NCBI GenBank assembly: GCA_030550775.1 | Contig: JAUQOS010000005.1 | Coordinates: 1-52,265 of the forward strand | DNA: 52,265 nucleotides | Direction: 5' to 3' | Source of the DNA: Armatimonadota bacterium | GTDB lineage: Bacteria > Armatimonadota > Fimbriimonadia > Fimbriimonadales > GBS-DC | Part shown: in pieces, positions 44,963 through 52,265 of the stretch | How the letters are laid out: the number at the start of each line of letters is the position of its first letter | Numbering within the stretch: position 1 is the stretch's first letter | Translations under genes and position numbers: made by a program | Notes under the pieces: model-generated | Told to the model about the DNA's origin: nothing | The model's database searches: none | What the model saw: only the letters and a program-made list of their open reading frames with translations

Positions 44963-46503
44963 GCCAGCCCGTGCTCCTCAACGAATTTGCGCTTGTACTC
45001 TTCAATCGCTTGGCGCAGGGTGCGCTCGGTGTCTTCGTCGAGTTTCTTCTCGCGGCGGATTTTCTCGCCAAGCTCGGGGTAGCGCTCGCGCATAAACGGA
45101 TGGAAGCCGTCCTCAAACGCGCGCACCTTTTCAACGGGGATGTCGTCGAGGTAGCCCTGCGTGCCTGCGAAGATAATCATTACTTGCTGCTCGACGGGCA
45201 TTGGCTGGAACTGCGGCTGCTTGAGGATCTCCTGCAGGCGCAAGCCGCGCGCCAGCTGCAGCTGCGTGGCGCGATCCAAGTCGGAAGCGAACTGCGCAAA
45301 TGCCTGCACCTCGCGGAACTGCGCCATATCCAAGCGCAGGCGCCCTGCCACTTGCTTCATCGCGCGGATTTGCGCGTCGCCACCGACGCGGCTTACCGAG
45401 ATACCCACGTTAATCGCGGGGCGGATACCAGCATAGAACAGGCTCGGCTCCAGATAAATCTGCCCGTCGGTGATTGAAATCACGTTCGTGGGGATGTACG
45501 CCGACACATCGCCCGCTTGAGTTTCGATGATGGGCAGTGCGGTCAGCGAGCCGCCGCCATATTCGTCGGACATTTTGGCAGCGCGCTCCAGCAGGCGCGA
45601 GTGCAGGTAGAACACATCGCCCGGGTACGCCTCACGCCCAGGCGGGCGACGCAGCAGCAGCGACACGGCGCGGTATGCCTGCGCGTGCTTAGACAGGTCG
45701 TCGTAGACCACCAGAGCGTCCATGCCGTTATCGCGGAAGTACTCGCCCATCGCGCAGCCTGCGTAAGGCGCGAGGTACTGCAAGCTGTTCGGGTCGCTGG
45801 CAGACGCCACGACAACGGTGGTGTATTCCATCGCGCCGTAGCGCTCCAGCGTGTCGATGAAGCGGGCAATCGCCGCCATCTTTTGCCCGATGGCGACATA
45901 GATACAATACACGGGCTTCTCATCGGGCGACTCGTGGGTGTATTTTTGGTTGATGATGGTGTCGAGCACGATGGCGGTTTTGCCGGTGGAGCGGTCGCCG
46001 ATGATGAGCTCGCGCTGCCCGCGCCCGATGGGGATCATTGCGTCGATGGCTTTGATGCCCGTTTGCAGGGGTTGCTTGACGGGCTGGCGCGTGATAACGC
46101 CTGGGGCAATCACTTCCACGCGCCGATACTCTTCGGCAACGATGGGTCCTTTGCCGTCAAGCGGGCGTCCGAGTGCGTCCACCACGCGCCCCAAGAGTGC
46201 CTTACCAACGGGCACCTCGATAATGCGCCCTGTGCGCTTGACAGGGTCGCCTTCCTTGAGTTCCTCGTCGGAACCTAAAATGATGGCACCGATACTGTCT
46301 TCCTCAAGGTTTAGCACCATGCCCATCACGCCGTGGGGGAACTCCAGCAGTTCGCCCATCATGGCGTCGGGCAGCCCGTACACGCGGGCGATACCGTCGC
46401 CCACTTGCAAAATCGTGCCCACGCTTTCGGAAACGGGCGCACCGTCGACCGCTTCCAGTTCTTGCGCTAAGATTTTGGTAATTTCTTCGGGTCGGATTGC
46501 CAT
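44959..46503 (-). CDS. atpA: ATP synthase F1 alpha subunit
   Basis: 514 residues; non-catalytic nucleotide-binding subunit. Begins [14 protein letters not shown]. Walker [10 protein letters not shown], then [20 protein letters not shown], and the alpha signature [17 protein letters not shown]. Full family length. Its TGA overlaps the atpG start. Confidence 0.98.
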   Translation of the reverse strand: MAIRPEEITKILAQELEAVDGAPVSESVGTILQVGDGIARVYGLPDAMMGELLEFPHGVMGMVLNLEEDSIGAIILGSDEELKEGDPVKRTGRIIEVPVGKALLGRVVDALGRPLDGKGPIVAEEYRRVEVIAPGVITRQPVKQPLQTGIKAIDAMIPIGRGQRELIIGDRSTGKTAIVLDTIINQKYTHESPDEKPVYCIYVAIGQKMAAIARFIDTLERYGAMEYTTVVVASASDPNSLQYLAPYAGCAMGEYFRDNGMDALVVYDDLSKHAQAYRAVSLLLRRPPGREAYPGDVFYLHSRLLERAAKMSDEYGGGSLTALPIIETQAGDVSAYIPTNVISITDGQIYLEPSLFYAGIRPAINVGISVSRVGGDAQIRAMKQVAGRLRLDMAQFREVQAFAQFASDLDRATQLQLARGLRLQEILKQPQFQPMPVEQQVMIIFAGTQGYLDDIPVEKVRAFEDGFHPFMRERYPELGEKIRREKKLDEDTERTLRQAIEEYKRKFVEEHGLA

Positions 46504-46519
46504 CGTTGTTCACCTCGCT

Positions 46520-47095
46520 TCATTCGGTTGGGGTGGGGCGCACGACGCGCCGCTCGATTTCTAAGGCGATGCTCTCGCGCAGGCGATCGAGCGCACCGCG
46601 CAGCGAGCCATCAATTTGGTAATCGCCAATACGGATACGCACGCCGCCAATCAGCGACGGGTCCACTTTAAACATGGGCAAGATTTTTTTGCCACTGGTT
46701 TGCTCCAGCTTTTGGATCAGTGCGGTTTGTTGCGCTTCGTCCAGTGGCACGGCGCTGGTGATGATGGCGCGCTCCACCTGGAGGTGCGCCTCTTTGAGCC
46801 GTTCAAACTCGTCGCAGATGGCTTCAAACAGGTTTTCGCGCCGCTTTTCGACAAGTAGTTCTAGCAGGCGCATTACAAATGGCAGGATGCGGTCTTTGAG
46901 GATGCGGCGCAGGCGCATTGCCTTATAGTCGCGCGGCACCAGTGGGCTGTAGAAGAAGCGGCGCAGCTCTTCGGAGGCGCGCATGAGCGTGCGCAGGCTT
47001 GCAAGTTCCTCCGAAGTTTGCTCCAGCTGCCCGTGTTTGAGGGCGACCTCGAACAGGGCGCGAGCGTAGCGACGCGCGACGCGCAGGTCTACCAT
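46520..47095 (-). CDS. atpH: ATP synthase F1 delta subunit
   Basis: 191 residues. Peripheral-stalk OSCP/delta: VARRYARALFEVA at the N-terminus and the C-terminal signature VDPSLIGGVRIRIGDYQIDGS. Starts 1 bp after atpF; 16 bp before atpA. Confidence 0.96.
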   Translation of the reverse strand: MVDLRVARRYARALFEVALKHGQLEQTSEELASLRTLMRASEELRRFFYSPLVPRDYKAMRLRRILKDRILPFVMRLLELLVEKRRENLFEAICDEFERLKEAHLQVERAIITSAVPLDEAQQTALIQKLEQTSGKKILPMFKVDPSLIGGVRIRIGDYQIDGSLRGALDRLRESIALEIERRVVRPTPTE

Positions 47096-47096
47096 T

Positions 47097-47654
47097 TTAG
47101 CGCACCTCCACCGCTTGGATGAACTCTTCCACCAGTCGCCGATGGCGTTCGTCGGTGAGTTCTTCGCGCAGCAGGCGTTCAGTGGTGCGCAGCGTTAAAT
47201 CGGCGACATAGGTTTGCAGTTCGCGGCGCAGTTTTTCGCCTTCTAATTGGGCTTGTTCGCGCGCGCGTGCCACAATTTCTTCTGCTTGGCGACGCGCATC
47301 GGCAATAATCTGGTCGCGCAGCTGCTGCGCTTCGCCCACGGCTTGTTGAATGCGCTCGCGAGCTTCCGCTTCAATTTGCGCCAGACGCGCCTCATACTCG
47401 CTGCGCAGCTGCTCCATCGCGCGGCGGTCGGCTTCCAGCTTGTCATAGGTAGCGTTGATATCTTGCCGACGCGACTCCAACATCGCTTCAATCGGCTTCC
47501 AGAAGAACTTGGTCATCACCCACAGCAGCAGCAGGAAGCCGACAATCTGAATAATCAAAATGTTGAAGTCGATGCCAAGCAATTCCAGGAGCCCACCGCC
47601 TTTCCCTTCCGCTGCTGCAATTAGGCTCGACAGATACCCGTATAGGCTTTGCAT
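47097..47654 (-). CDS. atpF: ATP synthase F0 b subunit
   Basis: 185 residues. One TM helix (about 29-48, IDFNILIIQIVGFLLLLWVM), then a long charged coiled coil. A 28-residue Gly-rich N-tail precedes the helix. Only one b gene is seen. Confidence 0.95.
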   Translation of the reverse strand: MQSLYGYLSSLIAAAEGKGGGLLELLGIDFNILIIQIVGFLLLLWVMTKFFWKPIEAMLESRRQDINATYDKLEADRRAMEQLRSEYEARLAQIEAEARERIQQAVGEAQQLRDQIIADARRQAEEIVARAREQAQLEGEKLRRELQTYVADLTLRTTERLLREELTDERHRRLVEEFIQAVEVR

Positions 47655-47699
47655 CCTGTAAAACCTCCTGCGGGGGCAGGCGACGCTGCCCCCGACACC

Positions 47700-47963
47700 T
47701 TATTGACCGCCCACAGTGGGCAGGCGACCCTGCAGCAGGAAGAAAATAACAAACGAGAACAGCACGAGCGACTCGATAAACGCCAGTGCCAAAATCATGC
47801 CCGTTTGAATGCGCCCTGCCAACTCAGGCTGGCGCGCCATGCCTTCCATTGCACCTGCCGCAGCACGCCCTTGCCCAAGCGCTGCGCCAATCACAGCAAT
47901 CGGCAAGCCCAAACCAGTGGCTATCGCTAAGCCCATCAGATACAGACCTGTTCCTAATTCCAT
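47700..47963 (-). CDS. atpE: ATP synthase F0 c subunit
   Basis: 87 residues; ATG 47963 chosen for AAGGAGGATC just upstream, and the frame to 47999 is leader. Two TM helices around the polar loop ARQPE. The carboxylate is E64, with Q31 and S65 aligned to residues of Na+-type rings, but the Thr after the Ser is Leu. The helix context FIESLVLFS resembles cyanobacterial H+ c-rings. Coupling to H+ is more likely, not certain. Confidence 0.95.
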   Translation of the reverse strand: MELGTGLYLMGLAIATGLGLPIAVIGAALGQGRAAAGAMEGMARQPELAGRIQTGMILALAFIESLVLFSFVIFFLLQGRLPTVGGQ

Positions 47964-48078
47964 CGCTTGATCCTCCTTGTGCTGTAGTTCACTCCGCATC
48001 TCCGTGCAGAGTCTCTCCTCTCCGACAGAGAGGAAACCTCTCCGTTACCTTCGCTTGTGCTCCACGAACAGAACTTCC

Positions 48079-48831
48079 TCAGTGTGCGTGGGCGTGCTCT
48101 TCGTGGTGGTGCGCATGTTCCGTCACTAACGCCAAGTAAATCAAGGTCAACAGCGAAAACACAAATGCCTGCACAAATGCCACCAGCACGCCCAACAACA
48201 GTACAGGGAACTGGATTGGCAACGGAATGTATGCCGCTTTGAACAGGGGCACCGCCAGTGCAGTAATCAGCGCCATCGCCACCTGCTCTTTACCAAACAT
48301 GTTGGCATACAAACGAATCGAGAGCGACACGGGCTTCGCTAACTCGCTCACCACCTCTATAATAAACATCAACGGCGCGATAAACACAGGCACCTCGCCC
48401 CATCGCGCAAAGTGCTTGAAGTAGCCCACGATACCGTTAGCACGGATACTCTCGTACTGCACATAGACGATTACAATCAGTGCGAGGGCGATTGTGGTGT
48501 TGAGGCTGGCGGTAGGCGCGATGCCTGGCGGTATCAAACCAAGCAAGTTGGAAAACAGAATAAACAGGAAAATCGTGCCTGCCAACGGCACATATTTGCG
48601 CCCGTGCGGACCCACCAAGCTAACCGCTAAGTTGTCGAAAAATTCATAAATAATCTCGGCAAGGTTTTGTAAGCGCCCCGGACGCTTTTGCATGTTGTGC
48701 GTGGCAGCAAAGGCAAATATCAGAAGGGCCACCGCCGCAATCAAGGAGAACACAGAAAAAACGGGCGGCGGAATGCTTGCGGCAACACCCGTTTGCGTCA
48801 GAAGCCCGACCAATTCCAGTCCTTTGTTCAC
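48079..48831 (-). CDS. atpB: ATP synthase F0 a subunit
   Basis: 250 residues, GTG start with AAGGAG about 10 bases upstream. Membrane helices include the essential Arg (R173) in SIRLYANMFGKEQ. His-rich C-terminal tail (HAHHHEEHAHAH). First gene of the operon; no atpI precedes it. Confidence 0.95.
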   Translation of the reverse strand: MNKGLELVGLLTQTGVAASIPPPVFSVFSLIAAVALLIFAFAATHNMQKRPGRLQNLAEIIYEFFDNLAVSLVGPHGRKYVPLAGTIFLFILFSNLLGLIPPGIAPTASLNTTIALALIVIVYVQYESIRANGIVGYFKHFARWGEVPVFIAPLMFIIEVVSELAKPVSLSIRLYANMFGKEQVAMALITALAVPLFKAAYIPLPIQFPVLLLGVLVAFVQAFVFSLLTLIYLALVTEHAHHHEEHAHAH

Positions 48832-48872
48832 CGTTGTGCGTCTCCTTCGCGAACCTTAACCGAGCGGTAATG

Positions 48873-48902
48873 ATTATACCCCCTGCCGTGCCTGCGCGTC
48901 AA
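48873..48902 (-). promoter_or_regulatory. Promoter of the atpBEFHAG operon
   Basis: Minus strand: TTGACG (48902-48897), 18-bp spacer, TATAAT (48878-48873); start near 48866 and a leader of about 35 nt with AAGGAG. The best sigma-70-type promoter in the window. Confidence 0.8.
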
Positions 48903-48914
48903 GGGGGCGTGTGG

Positions 48915-48920
48915 TATACT
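48915..48920 (+). promoter_or_regulatory. -10 box of the second dockerin protein gene
   Basis: TATACT; start near 48927, then AAAGGAG (48934-48940) and ATG 48949. Its upstream half overlaps the divergent atpB promoter. Confidence 0.55.
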
Positions 48921-48948
48921 CGGAAGTGTTGAGAAAGGAGACGAGGCG

Positions 48949-50229
48949 ATGAAACGCGTTTATGGCGTTTTGGGCGCAGTTGCGGTTGCGCTGCTAAGTG
49001 CAAGCGCACAAGTGCGATTCACTCACCTCAAAAGCGTAGACCTGTCCAGCTACTTCAACGGGCAAGCCTTGGGAAGCGTCGCTTCGGATGTGGCGTTCGA
49101 CGGCAGCAACCTCTACATCGCGGGCTATTCCAACGCGGCACAACCTGCTTCGGTGGGCGTGTTGAAAATCTCCAATGTGCTGTCGCTGGATGTGAATAGT
49201 TGGGGCTACACACCCCTTATTACCCTTACTCAAGCCGCGCAGAGCCGCGTGAGCAGCCTTGTGTACCACAATGGTTTTCTTTATCTGGGCACAGGGCTGG
49301 GCGACACCAGCAATCAAGCCGCAAACACAGGAATCCGCAAGTTCGACGCAATCACAGGCACCCAAGTAAGTGACTGGAACAGTACGGGCGTCGTGCTTCC
49401 CAGCGACTTGAGCAACTCGTCGCGTGCCGATAGCTTGGAGATTGACCCTGGCTTTGTGAACGACCCGAACCGTACGCCTTCGTTGGGCATCGTGGCGTTT
49501 GGGCGCGGCATTGTGTTCCGCCGCGACTTCGGCACAGGGGTGGCGCTGCCTAATATGTTGGCAGTGCCGTCACGCGACTGTCAGGGCGGCTCAGTGACTA
49601 CCGAAATGCGCGACCTTGCCTTCTCGCCTGAAGGTGATGTCTATCTGCGCTTGGCAAACAGCATCTTCTACGCCCCGCGCACAGGCGCAAACACCGTAGA
49701 GAACAACCGCGCTTGCCGCATCGCCGATTTCAGCCCTGATCCTACGAACCAAGTCTCGGTCAACCTCCACTACTTGCGCGTGGGCAACCAGAGCTTCTTG
49801 GTGTATAACCGCCGCGATCCGAACAACCGTCAGGGCTATGCGCGCGTGTTCATCGTCACAGGCGCAGGAGCCAACTGGGACTTTGCCAACCCCTATGCCG
49901 TGCTCACAGGCAACGAACCCCTACCCAACGGCAGTATCCCCGCTGAATACAACTTCGACATTTTCAACTTCACCAGCGGCGTGGGCACCGACCCATCTAA
50001 GGGCGATGTGAACTTGGACGGCGTGGTCGACGATGCAGACCTTCTCGCTATCCTGTTTGAGTTCGGCACCAGCAATGCGGCGGTGGATACGAACAGCGAT
50101 GGCGTGGTGGACGATGCTGATCTGCTAACTGTGCTGTTTAACTTCGGCACCAGCCCGCAGTCGCTCTACCTGTTCGTGGTGCACAGCAGCATCGGTACCG
50201 ATCGGCTGGACATCTATCGGGTGGACTAA
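48949..50229 (+). CDS. Secreted protein with internal dockerin-like calcium-binding repeats
   Basis: 426 residues. The signal peptide is MKRVYGVLGAVAVALLSASA. A mostly beta, Gly/Asn-rich body has possible propeller-like blades (NLYIAGYSN, LYLGTGLGD, DLAFSPEGDVYLR). Near residues 345-400 come two loops, GDVNLDGVVDDADLL and VDTNSDGVVDDADLL, each followed by LFxFGTS: the same dockerin-like tail as in the WD40 protein. Here it is followed by a further 25-residue end (LYLFVVHSSIGTDRLDIYRV). No function is assigned. Confidence 0.8.
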   Translation: MKRVYGVLGAVAVALLSASAQVRFTHLKSVDLSSYFNGQALGSVASDVAFDGSNLYIAGYSNAAQPASVGVLKISNVLSLDVNSWGYTPLITLTQAAQSRVSSLVYHNGFLYLGTGLGDTSNQAANTGIRKFDAITGTQVSDWNSTGVVLPSDLSNSSRADSLEIDPGFVNDPNRTPSLGIVAFGRGIVFRRDFGTGVALPNMLAVPSRDCQGGSVTTEMRDLAFSPEGDVYLRLANSIFYAPRTGANTVENNRACRIADFSPDPTNQVSVNLHYLRVGNQSFLVYNRRDPNNRQGYARVFIVTGAGANWDFANPYAVLTGNEPLPNGSIPAEYNFDIFNFTSGVGTDPSKGDVNLDGVVDDADLLAILFEFGTSNAAVDTNSDGVVDDADLLTVLFNFGTSPQSLYLFVVHSSIGTDRLDIYRVD

Positions 50230-50285
50230 GCATGGGGTTGCGGAGCCCCGCGTCTGCGTGCTATGCCGGTAACTGAGGATGCATG

Positions 50286-50324
50286 GCGTCGGTGTCTTGG
50301 AAGCCCTTGGCGAGACACCGACGC
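50286..50324. repeat. Perfect 12-bp inverted repeat downstream of the dockerin protein gene
   Basis: GCGTCGGTGTCT and AGACACCGACGC (50286-50297, 50313-50324) around a 15-base loop. It may be a transcript end; related strings (caccgacgctac) occur near 22995. Confidence 0.55.
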
Positions 50325-50389
50325 TATATTTCCAGTTCTCGCAGTTTTTGCCCCGTTGCTGGTGGAGAGTTTCGCGCATGCACCTGTGG

Positions 50390-50395
50390 TATAAT
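50390..50395 (+). promoter_or_regulatory. -10 box of rnc, leaderless-type
   Basis: TATAAT predicts transcription from about 50402, next to the GTG at 50403. This excludes the longer upstream frame from 50283. Confidence 0.65.
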
Positions 50396-50402
50396 CCTAA
50401 TC

Positions 50403-51119
50403 GTGCGCTTCTGGAAGTTGCGCAAAGAGGTAGGGGTTCACCTGCCCATTCGGAATAAGCAGTTGGCGATTCAAGCCCTCACGCATCGCTCGCACACAGA
50501 AGGCGAACTGTTGGCAAGCAATGAACGGTTGGAGCTGTTGGGCGATGCTGTGTTGGGCTTGATTATTGCCGAGTACCTGTACCAGCGCTATCCGAACTGG
50601 GATCAGGGACAGCTCTCGAAGGCGCGGGCGGGCATTGTGCGCGCGGCGGTGCTGTGCGAGGCTGCCAAGCGTGCAGGAATTGCCCAGTTGCTCCGCCTCA
50701 GCCCTGCCGAAGAGGCGTCGGGGGGACGGGAACGCCCATCAATTCTCAGCGACGCTTTCGAAGCTGTGCTGGGCGCGATTTATCTGGATTCGGGCTACAA
50801 AGCTGCGCGCGACTTCGCCCTGCAATACCTCAAGCCCGAGCTGGACGCCTTAGCGGCAGGCGAAATGCCCATTCAGGACTATAAGTCGCAACTTCAAGAG
50901 CGCACGCAGGCGTGGTGGCGCATTACACCCGTTTACGAAGTGGTTGAGGAAATGGGCACGCCCCACAAGAAGACCTTCGTGGTGCAAGTGAAGCTGCGCG
51001 ATGTGGTGGCGGGGCGCGGCGTCGGCTCCAGCAAAAAACAAGCCGAGCAAAACGCCGCCGCCGACGCCCTCAAGTTCACCGAACAAAACAGGAGGCAACT
51101 CGATGAAACCTTTGGCTGA
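50403..51119 (+). CDS. rnc: Ribonuclease III
   Basis: 238 residues from GTG 50403. Catalytic domain signature NERLELLGD (40-48, catalytic E44 and D48), SHTEG before it, and D117/E120 in the DAFEAVLGA helix that complete the metal site. C-terminal dsRNA-binding domain: DYKSQLQERTQAW, then KTFVVQVKLRDVVAGRGVGSSKKQAEQNAA (by position 195-225). It processes rRNA precursors and dsRNA. Its end overlaps mtnP by 17 bp. Confidence 0.96.
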   Translation: MRFWKLRKEVGVHLPIRNKQLAIQALTHRSHTEGELLASNERLELLGDAVLGLIIAEYLYQRYPNWDQGQLSKARAGIVRAAVLCEAAKRAGIAQLLRLSPAEEASGGRERPSILSDAFEAVLGAIYLDSGYKAARDFALQYLKPELDALAAGEMPIQDYKSQLQERTQAWWRITPVYEVVEEMGTPHKKTFVVQVKLRDVVAGRGVGSSKKQAEQNAAADALKFTEQNRRQLDETFG

Positions 51120-51909
51120 GATTGGTGTGTTCGGAGGCTCTGGGTTCTACTCGTTTCTGGATAAGGTGGAGGAAGTTAAGATTGATACACCCTACGGTCC
51201 CCCCAGTGACCTGATTGCGATTGGCGAGGTGCACGGGCGGCGCGTGGCGTTTCTACCACGACACGGACGCAAACATACCATTCCACCGCACAAAATCAAC
51301 TATCGTGCCAACCTGTGGGCAATGAAAGAGCTAGGCGTGCAAGCCATCATTAGTCCATGCGCGGCAGGCAGCCTGCAACGCCATGTGAAGCCCGGCGACT
51401 TCGTGGTGGCCGACCAGTATGTTGACCGCACGCACGGGCGCGCCGATACCTTCTACGAGGGTCCCACGGTGCACCATGTGTCGCCTGCAGAGCCATATTG
51501 CCCTGTGCTGCGCCAAATCGCCATTGAGGAAATCCGCTCTCATGGCATACCCGTGCATGAGCGCGGCACCATCGTGGTCATCAACGGGCCACGCTTCTCC
51601 ACTAAAGCCGAAAGTAAGTGGTTTACTTCTATGGGCTGGGAGGTCATCAACATGACGCAGTATCCCGAAGCCTACCTCGCGCTTGAGTTGGCGATTCCAG
51701 TGGTGAACATCTCGCTAATCACCGACTACGACAGCGGTTTGGTGGCAGAGGGCGAGGTACAGCCCGTAACGGCGGAGGAAGTGATGCGCGTGTTCCACCA
51801 GAACGCCGAGCGTATCCGCAAGGTGATTTTCGGAATGATCGCCAAAATCCCGCGCGAGTTTGATAGCCCCATCCGCCACGCGCTGGATTACGCGAAGGTG
51901 ATTGTATAA
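51103..51909 (+). CDS. mtnP: S-methyl-5'-thioadenosine phosphorylase family protein
   Basis: 268 residues from ATG 51103 behind AGGAGG (51090-51095). PNP-family features: GVFGGSGFYSFLD, FLPRHGRKHTIPPHKINYRAN, INGPRFSTKAESKWF, and NMTQYPEAYLALELAIP. The DYD in LITDYDSG marks preference for 6-aminopurine (adenine-type) nucleosides, favouring MTA over inosine. It recycles methylthioadenosine in methionine salvage. It is read after rnc; a strong tRNA promoter follows. Confidence 0.93.
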   Translation: MKPLAEIGVFGGSGFYSFLDKVEEVKIDTPYGPPSDLIAIGEVHGRRVAFLPRHGRKHTIPPHKINYRANLWAMKELGVQAIISPCAAGSLQRHVKPGDFVVADQYVDRTHGRADTFYEGPTVHHVSPAEPYCPVLRQIAIEEIRSHGIPVHERGTIVVINGPRFSTKAESKWFTSMGWEVINMTQYPEAYLALELAIPVVNISLITDYDSGLVAEGEVQPVTAEEVMRVFHQNAERIRKVIFGMIAKIPREFDSPIRHALDYAKVIV

Positions 51910-51932
51910 AGCGGGCGCGTCTGCATCGCCTC

Positions 51933-51962
51933 TTGACAACTGGGGCGTGCGTGTGGTATAAA
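51933..51962 (+). promoter_or_regulatory. Promoter of the tRNA gene
   Basis: TTGACA (51933-51938), 18-bp spacer, TATAAA (51957-51962). Start predicted near 51969, nine bases before the tRNA. Confidence 0.8.
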
Positions 51963-51977
51963 TTACATGCCGAACGC

Positions 51978-52053
51978 TCCTGGGTAGCTCAATGGGCAGA
52001 GCGGGTGGCTGTTAACCACCAGGTTGCAGGTTCGAGTCCTGCCCCAGGAGCCA
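51978..52053 (+). tRNA. tRNA-Asn (anticodon GTT)
   Basis: 76 nt with encoded CCA. Acceptor TCCTGGG/CCCAGGA, D-stem GCTC/GAGC, anticodon stem GGTGG/CCACC with loop CTGTTAA (GTT), T-stem GCAGG/CCTGC with TTCGAGT, discriminator G. Followed by nine T. Confidence 0.97.
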
Positions 52054-52083
52054 TTTTTTTTTAGCCCAAGTGGCTATCTTGGT

Positions 52084-52158
52084 GAGGTTCCTTGCCCTCG
52101 GCTCGGGATGACAAGTATTGGTAGGAGCCAAGTCGTTTGTCACTCCGAGCGAAACGAC
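52084..52158 (+). repeat. Composite inverted-repeat element, copy 7
   Basis: Forward arm 52084-52113 (GAGGTTCCTTGCCCTC ... GGATGACA) and reverse arm 52138-52158 (TGTCACTCCGAGCG); pitch 54. The upstream flank CCCAAGTGGCT (about 52065) also precedes copy 1. Confidence 0.8.
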
Positions 52159-52225
52159 TGACAAGGGTACAGGGCTACCTCAACCGCCAAAGCTGCTGCC
52201 TGCTTTTCTCCGAACCCCCTCCTTG

Positions 52226-52253
52226 AGGTTCCCCCTACTGCGTAGGGGGAACC
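52226..52253 (+). repeat. AGGTTCCCC palindrome, second copy of the 29049 family
   Basis: AGGTTCCCCCTACTGCGTAG then GGGGAACC, followed by GAGCAATTC, which resembles the centre of the 29049 pair; the window ends before any second half. Confidence 0.7.
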
Positions 52254-52265
52254 GAGCAATTCTTT

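Noticed and set aside
51001-51102. N-terminal extension of mtnP
   Set aside because: It overlaps the rnc end in another frame and adds Pro/Ser-rich residues; AGGAGG marks ATG 51103.

Overview
The window is bacterial chromosome of moderately high GC content, with almost no mobile DNA. Three things suggest a Gram-negative-type, probably thermophilic bacterium of the Armatimonadota or a nearby lineage: a type IV prepilin-like secreted protein of the kind abundant in Armatimonadota and Planctomycetes, a PEP-CTERM/HAF-repeat surface protein, and two secreted proteins with dockerin-like calcium-binding tails. A signal-peptide protein resembling a beta-barrel fits an outer membrane. The lineage is inferred from protein style, not from a marker-gene tree. 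Both Shine-Dalgarno-led genes and probable leaderless genes (TATAAT about 7 bases before the start codon) occur side by side.

Layout. 1-8142: end of a HAF/PEP-CTERM protein, a secreted WD40 beta-propeller with dockerin tail, a pseudopilin, and a giant BTAD/NB-ARC/TPR regulator overlapping the pseudopilin stop. 8133-9619: def-fmt. 9937-13176: oxidoreductase, MFS transporter and ApbE in one operon. 13095-14736: a methyltransferase behind folD. 15469-18582: PrkA kinase and a UroD-family protein. 18586-22401: an ASCH protein and a three-gene membrane operon (vWA, coiled-coil/multi-TM, DUF2135-like), the best candidate for an undescribed system. 23004-25650: rel-dtd. 25718-28813: a degenerate nucleotidyltransferase, rplU plus an unknown protein, sufD, and a small membrane protein. 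29571-33068: rsmE, prmA and photolyase. 33145-35997: GH78 rhamnosidase. 36161-37452: a barrel-like protein with a J-like protein. 37765-40298: LacI regulator, psuG and MarR. 40326-42600: a PQQ-like propeller and an ABC ATPase. 42730-44082: ffh. 44096-48831: an ATP synthase operon atpBEFHAG without atpD and atpC. 48949-52053: secreted dockerin protein, rnc-mtnP and tRNA-Asn(GTT).

Most conserved genes are housekeeping: N-formylmethionine cycle (def, fmt, folD), protein targeting (ffh), energy (atp), stringent response (rel), and rRNA or ribosomal-protein modification (rsmE, prmA, rnc). The accessory part is secreted and carbohydrate-related. Intergenic regions carry a composite inverted-repeat element with two roughly 28-base complementary arms at a nearly constant 52-54 base pitch (seven two-arm copies plus one lone arm), and a second palindromic family (29049, 52226).
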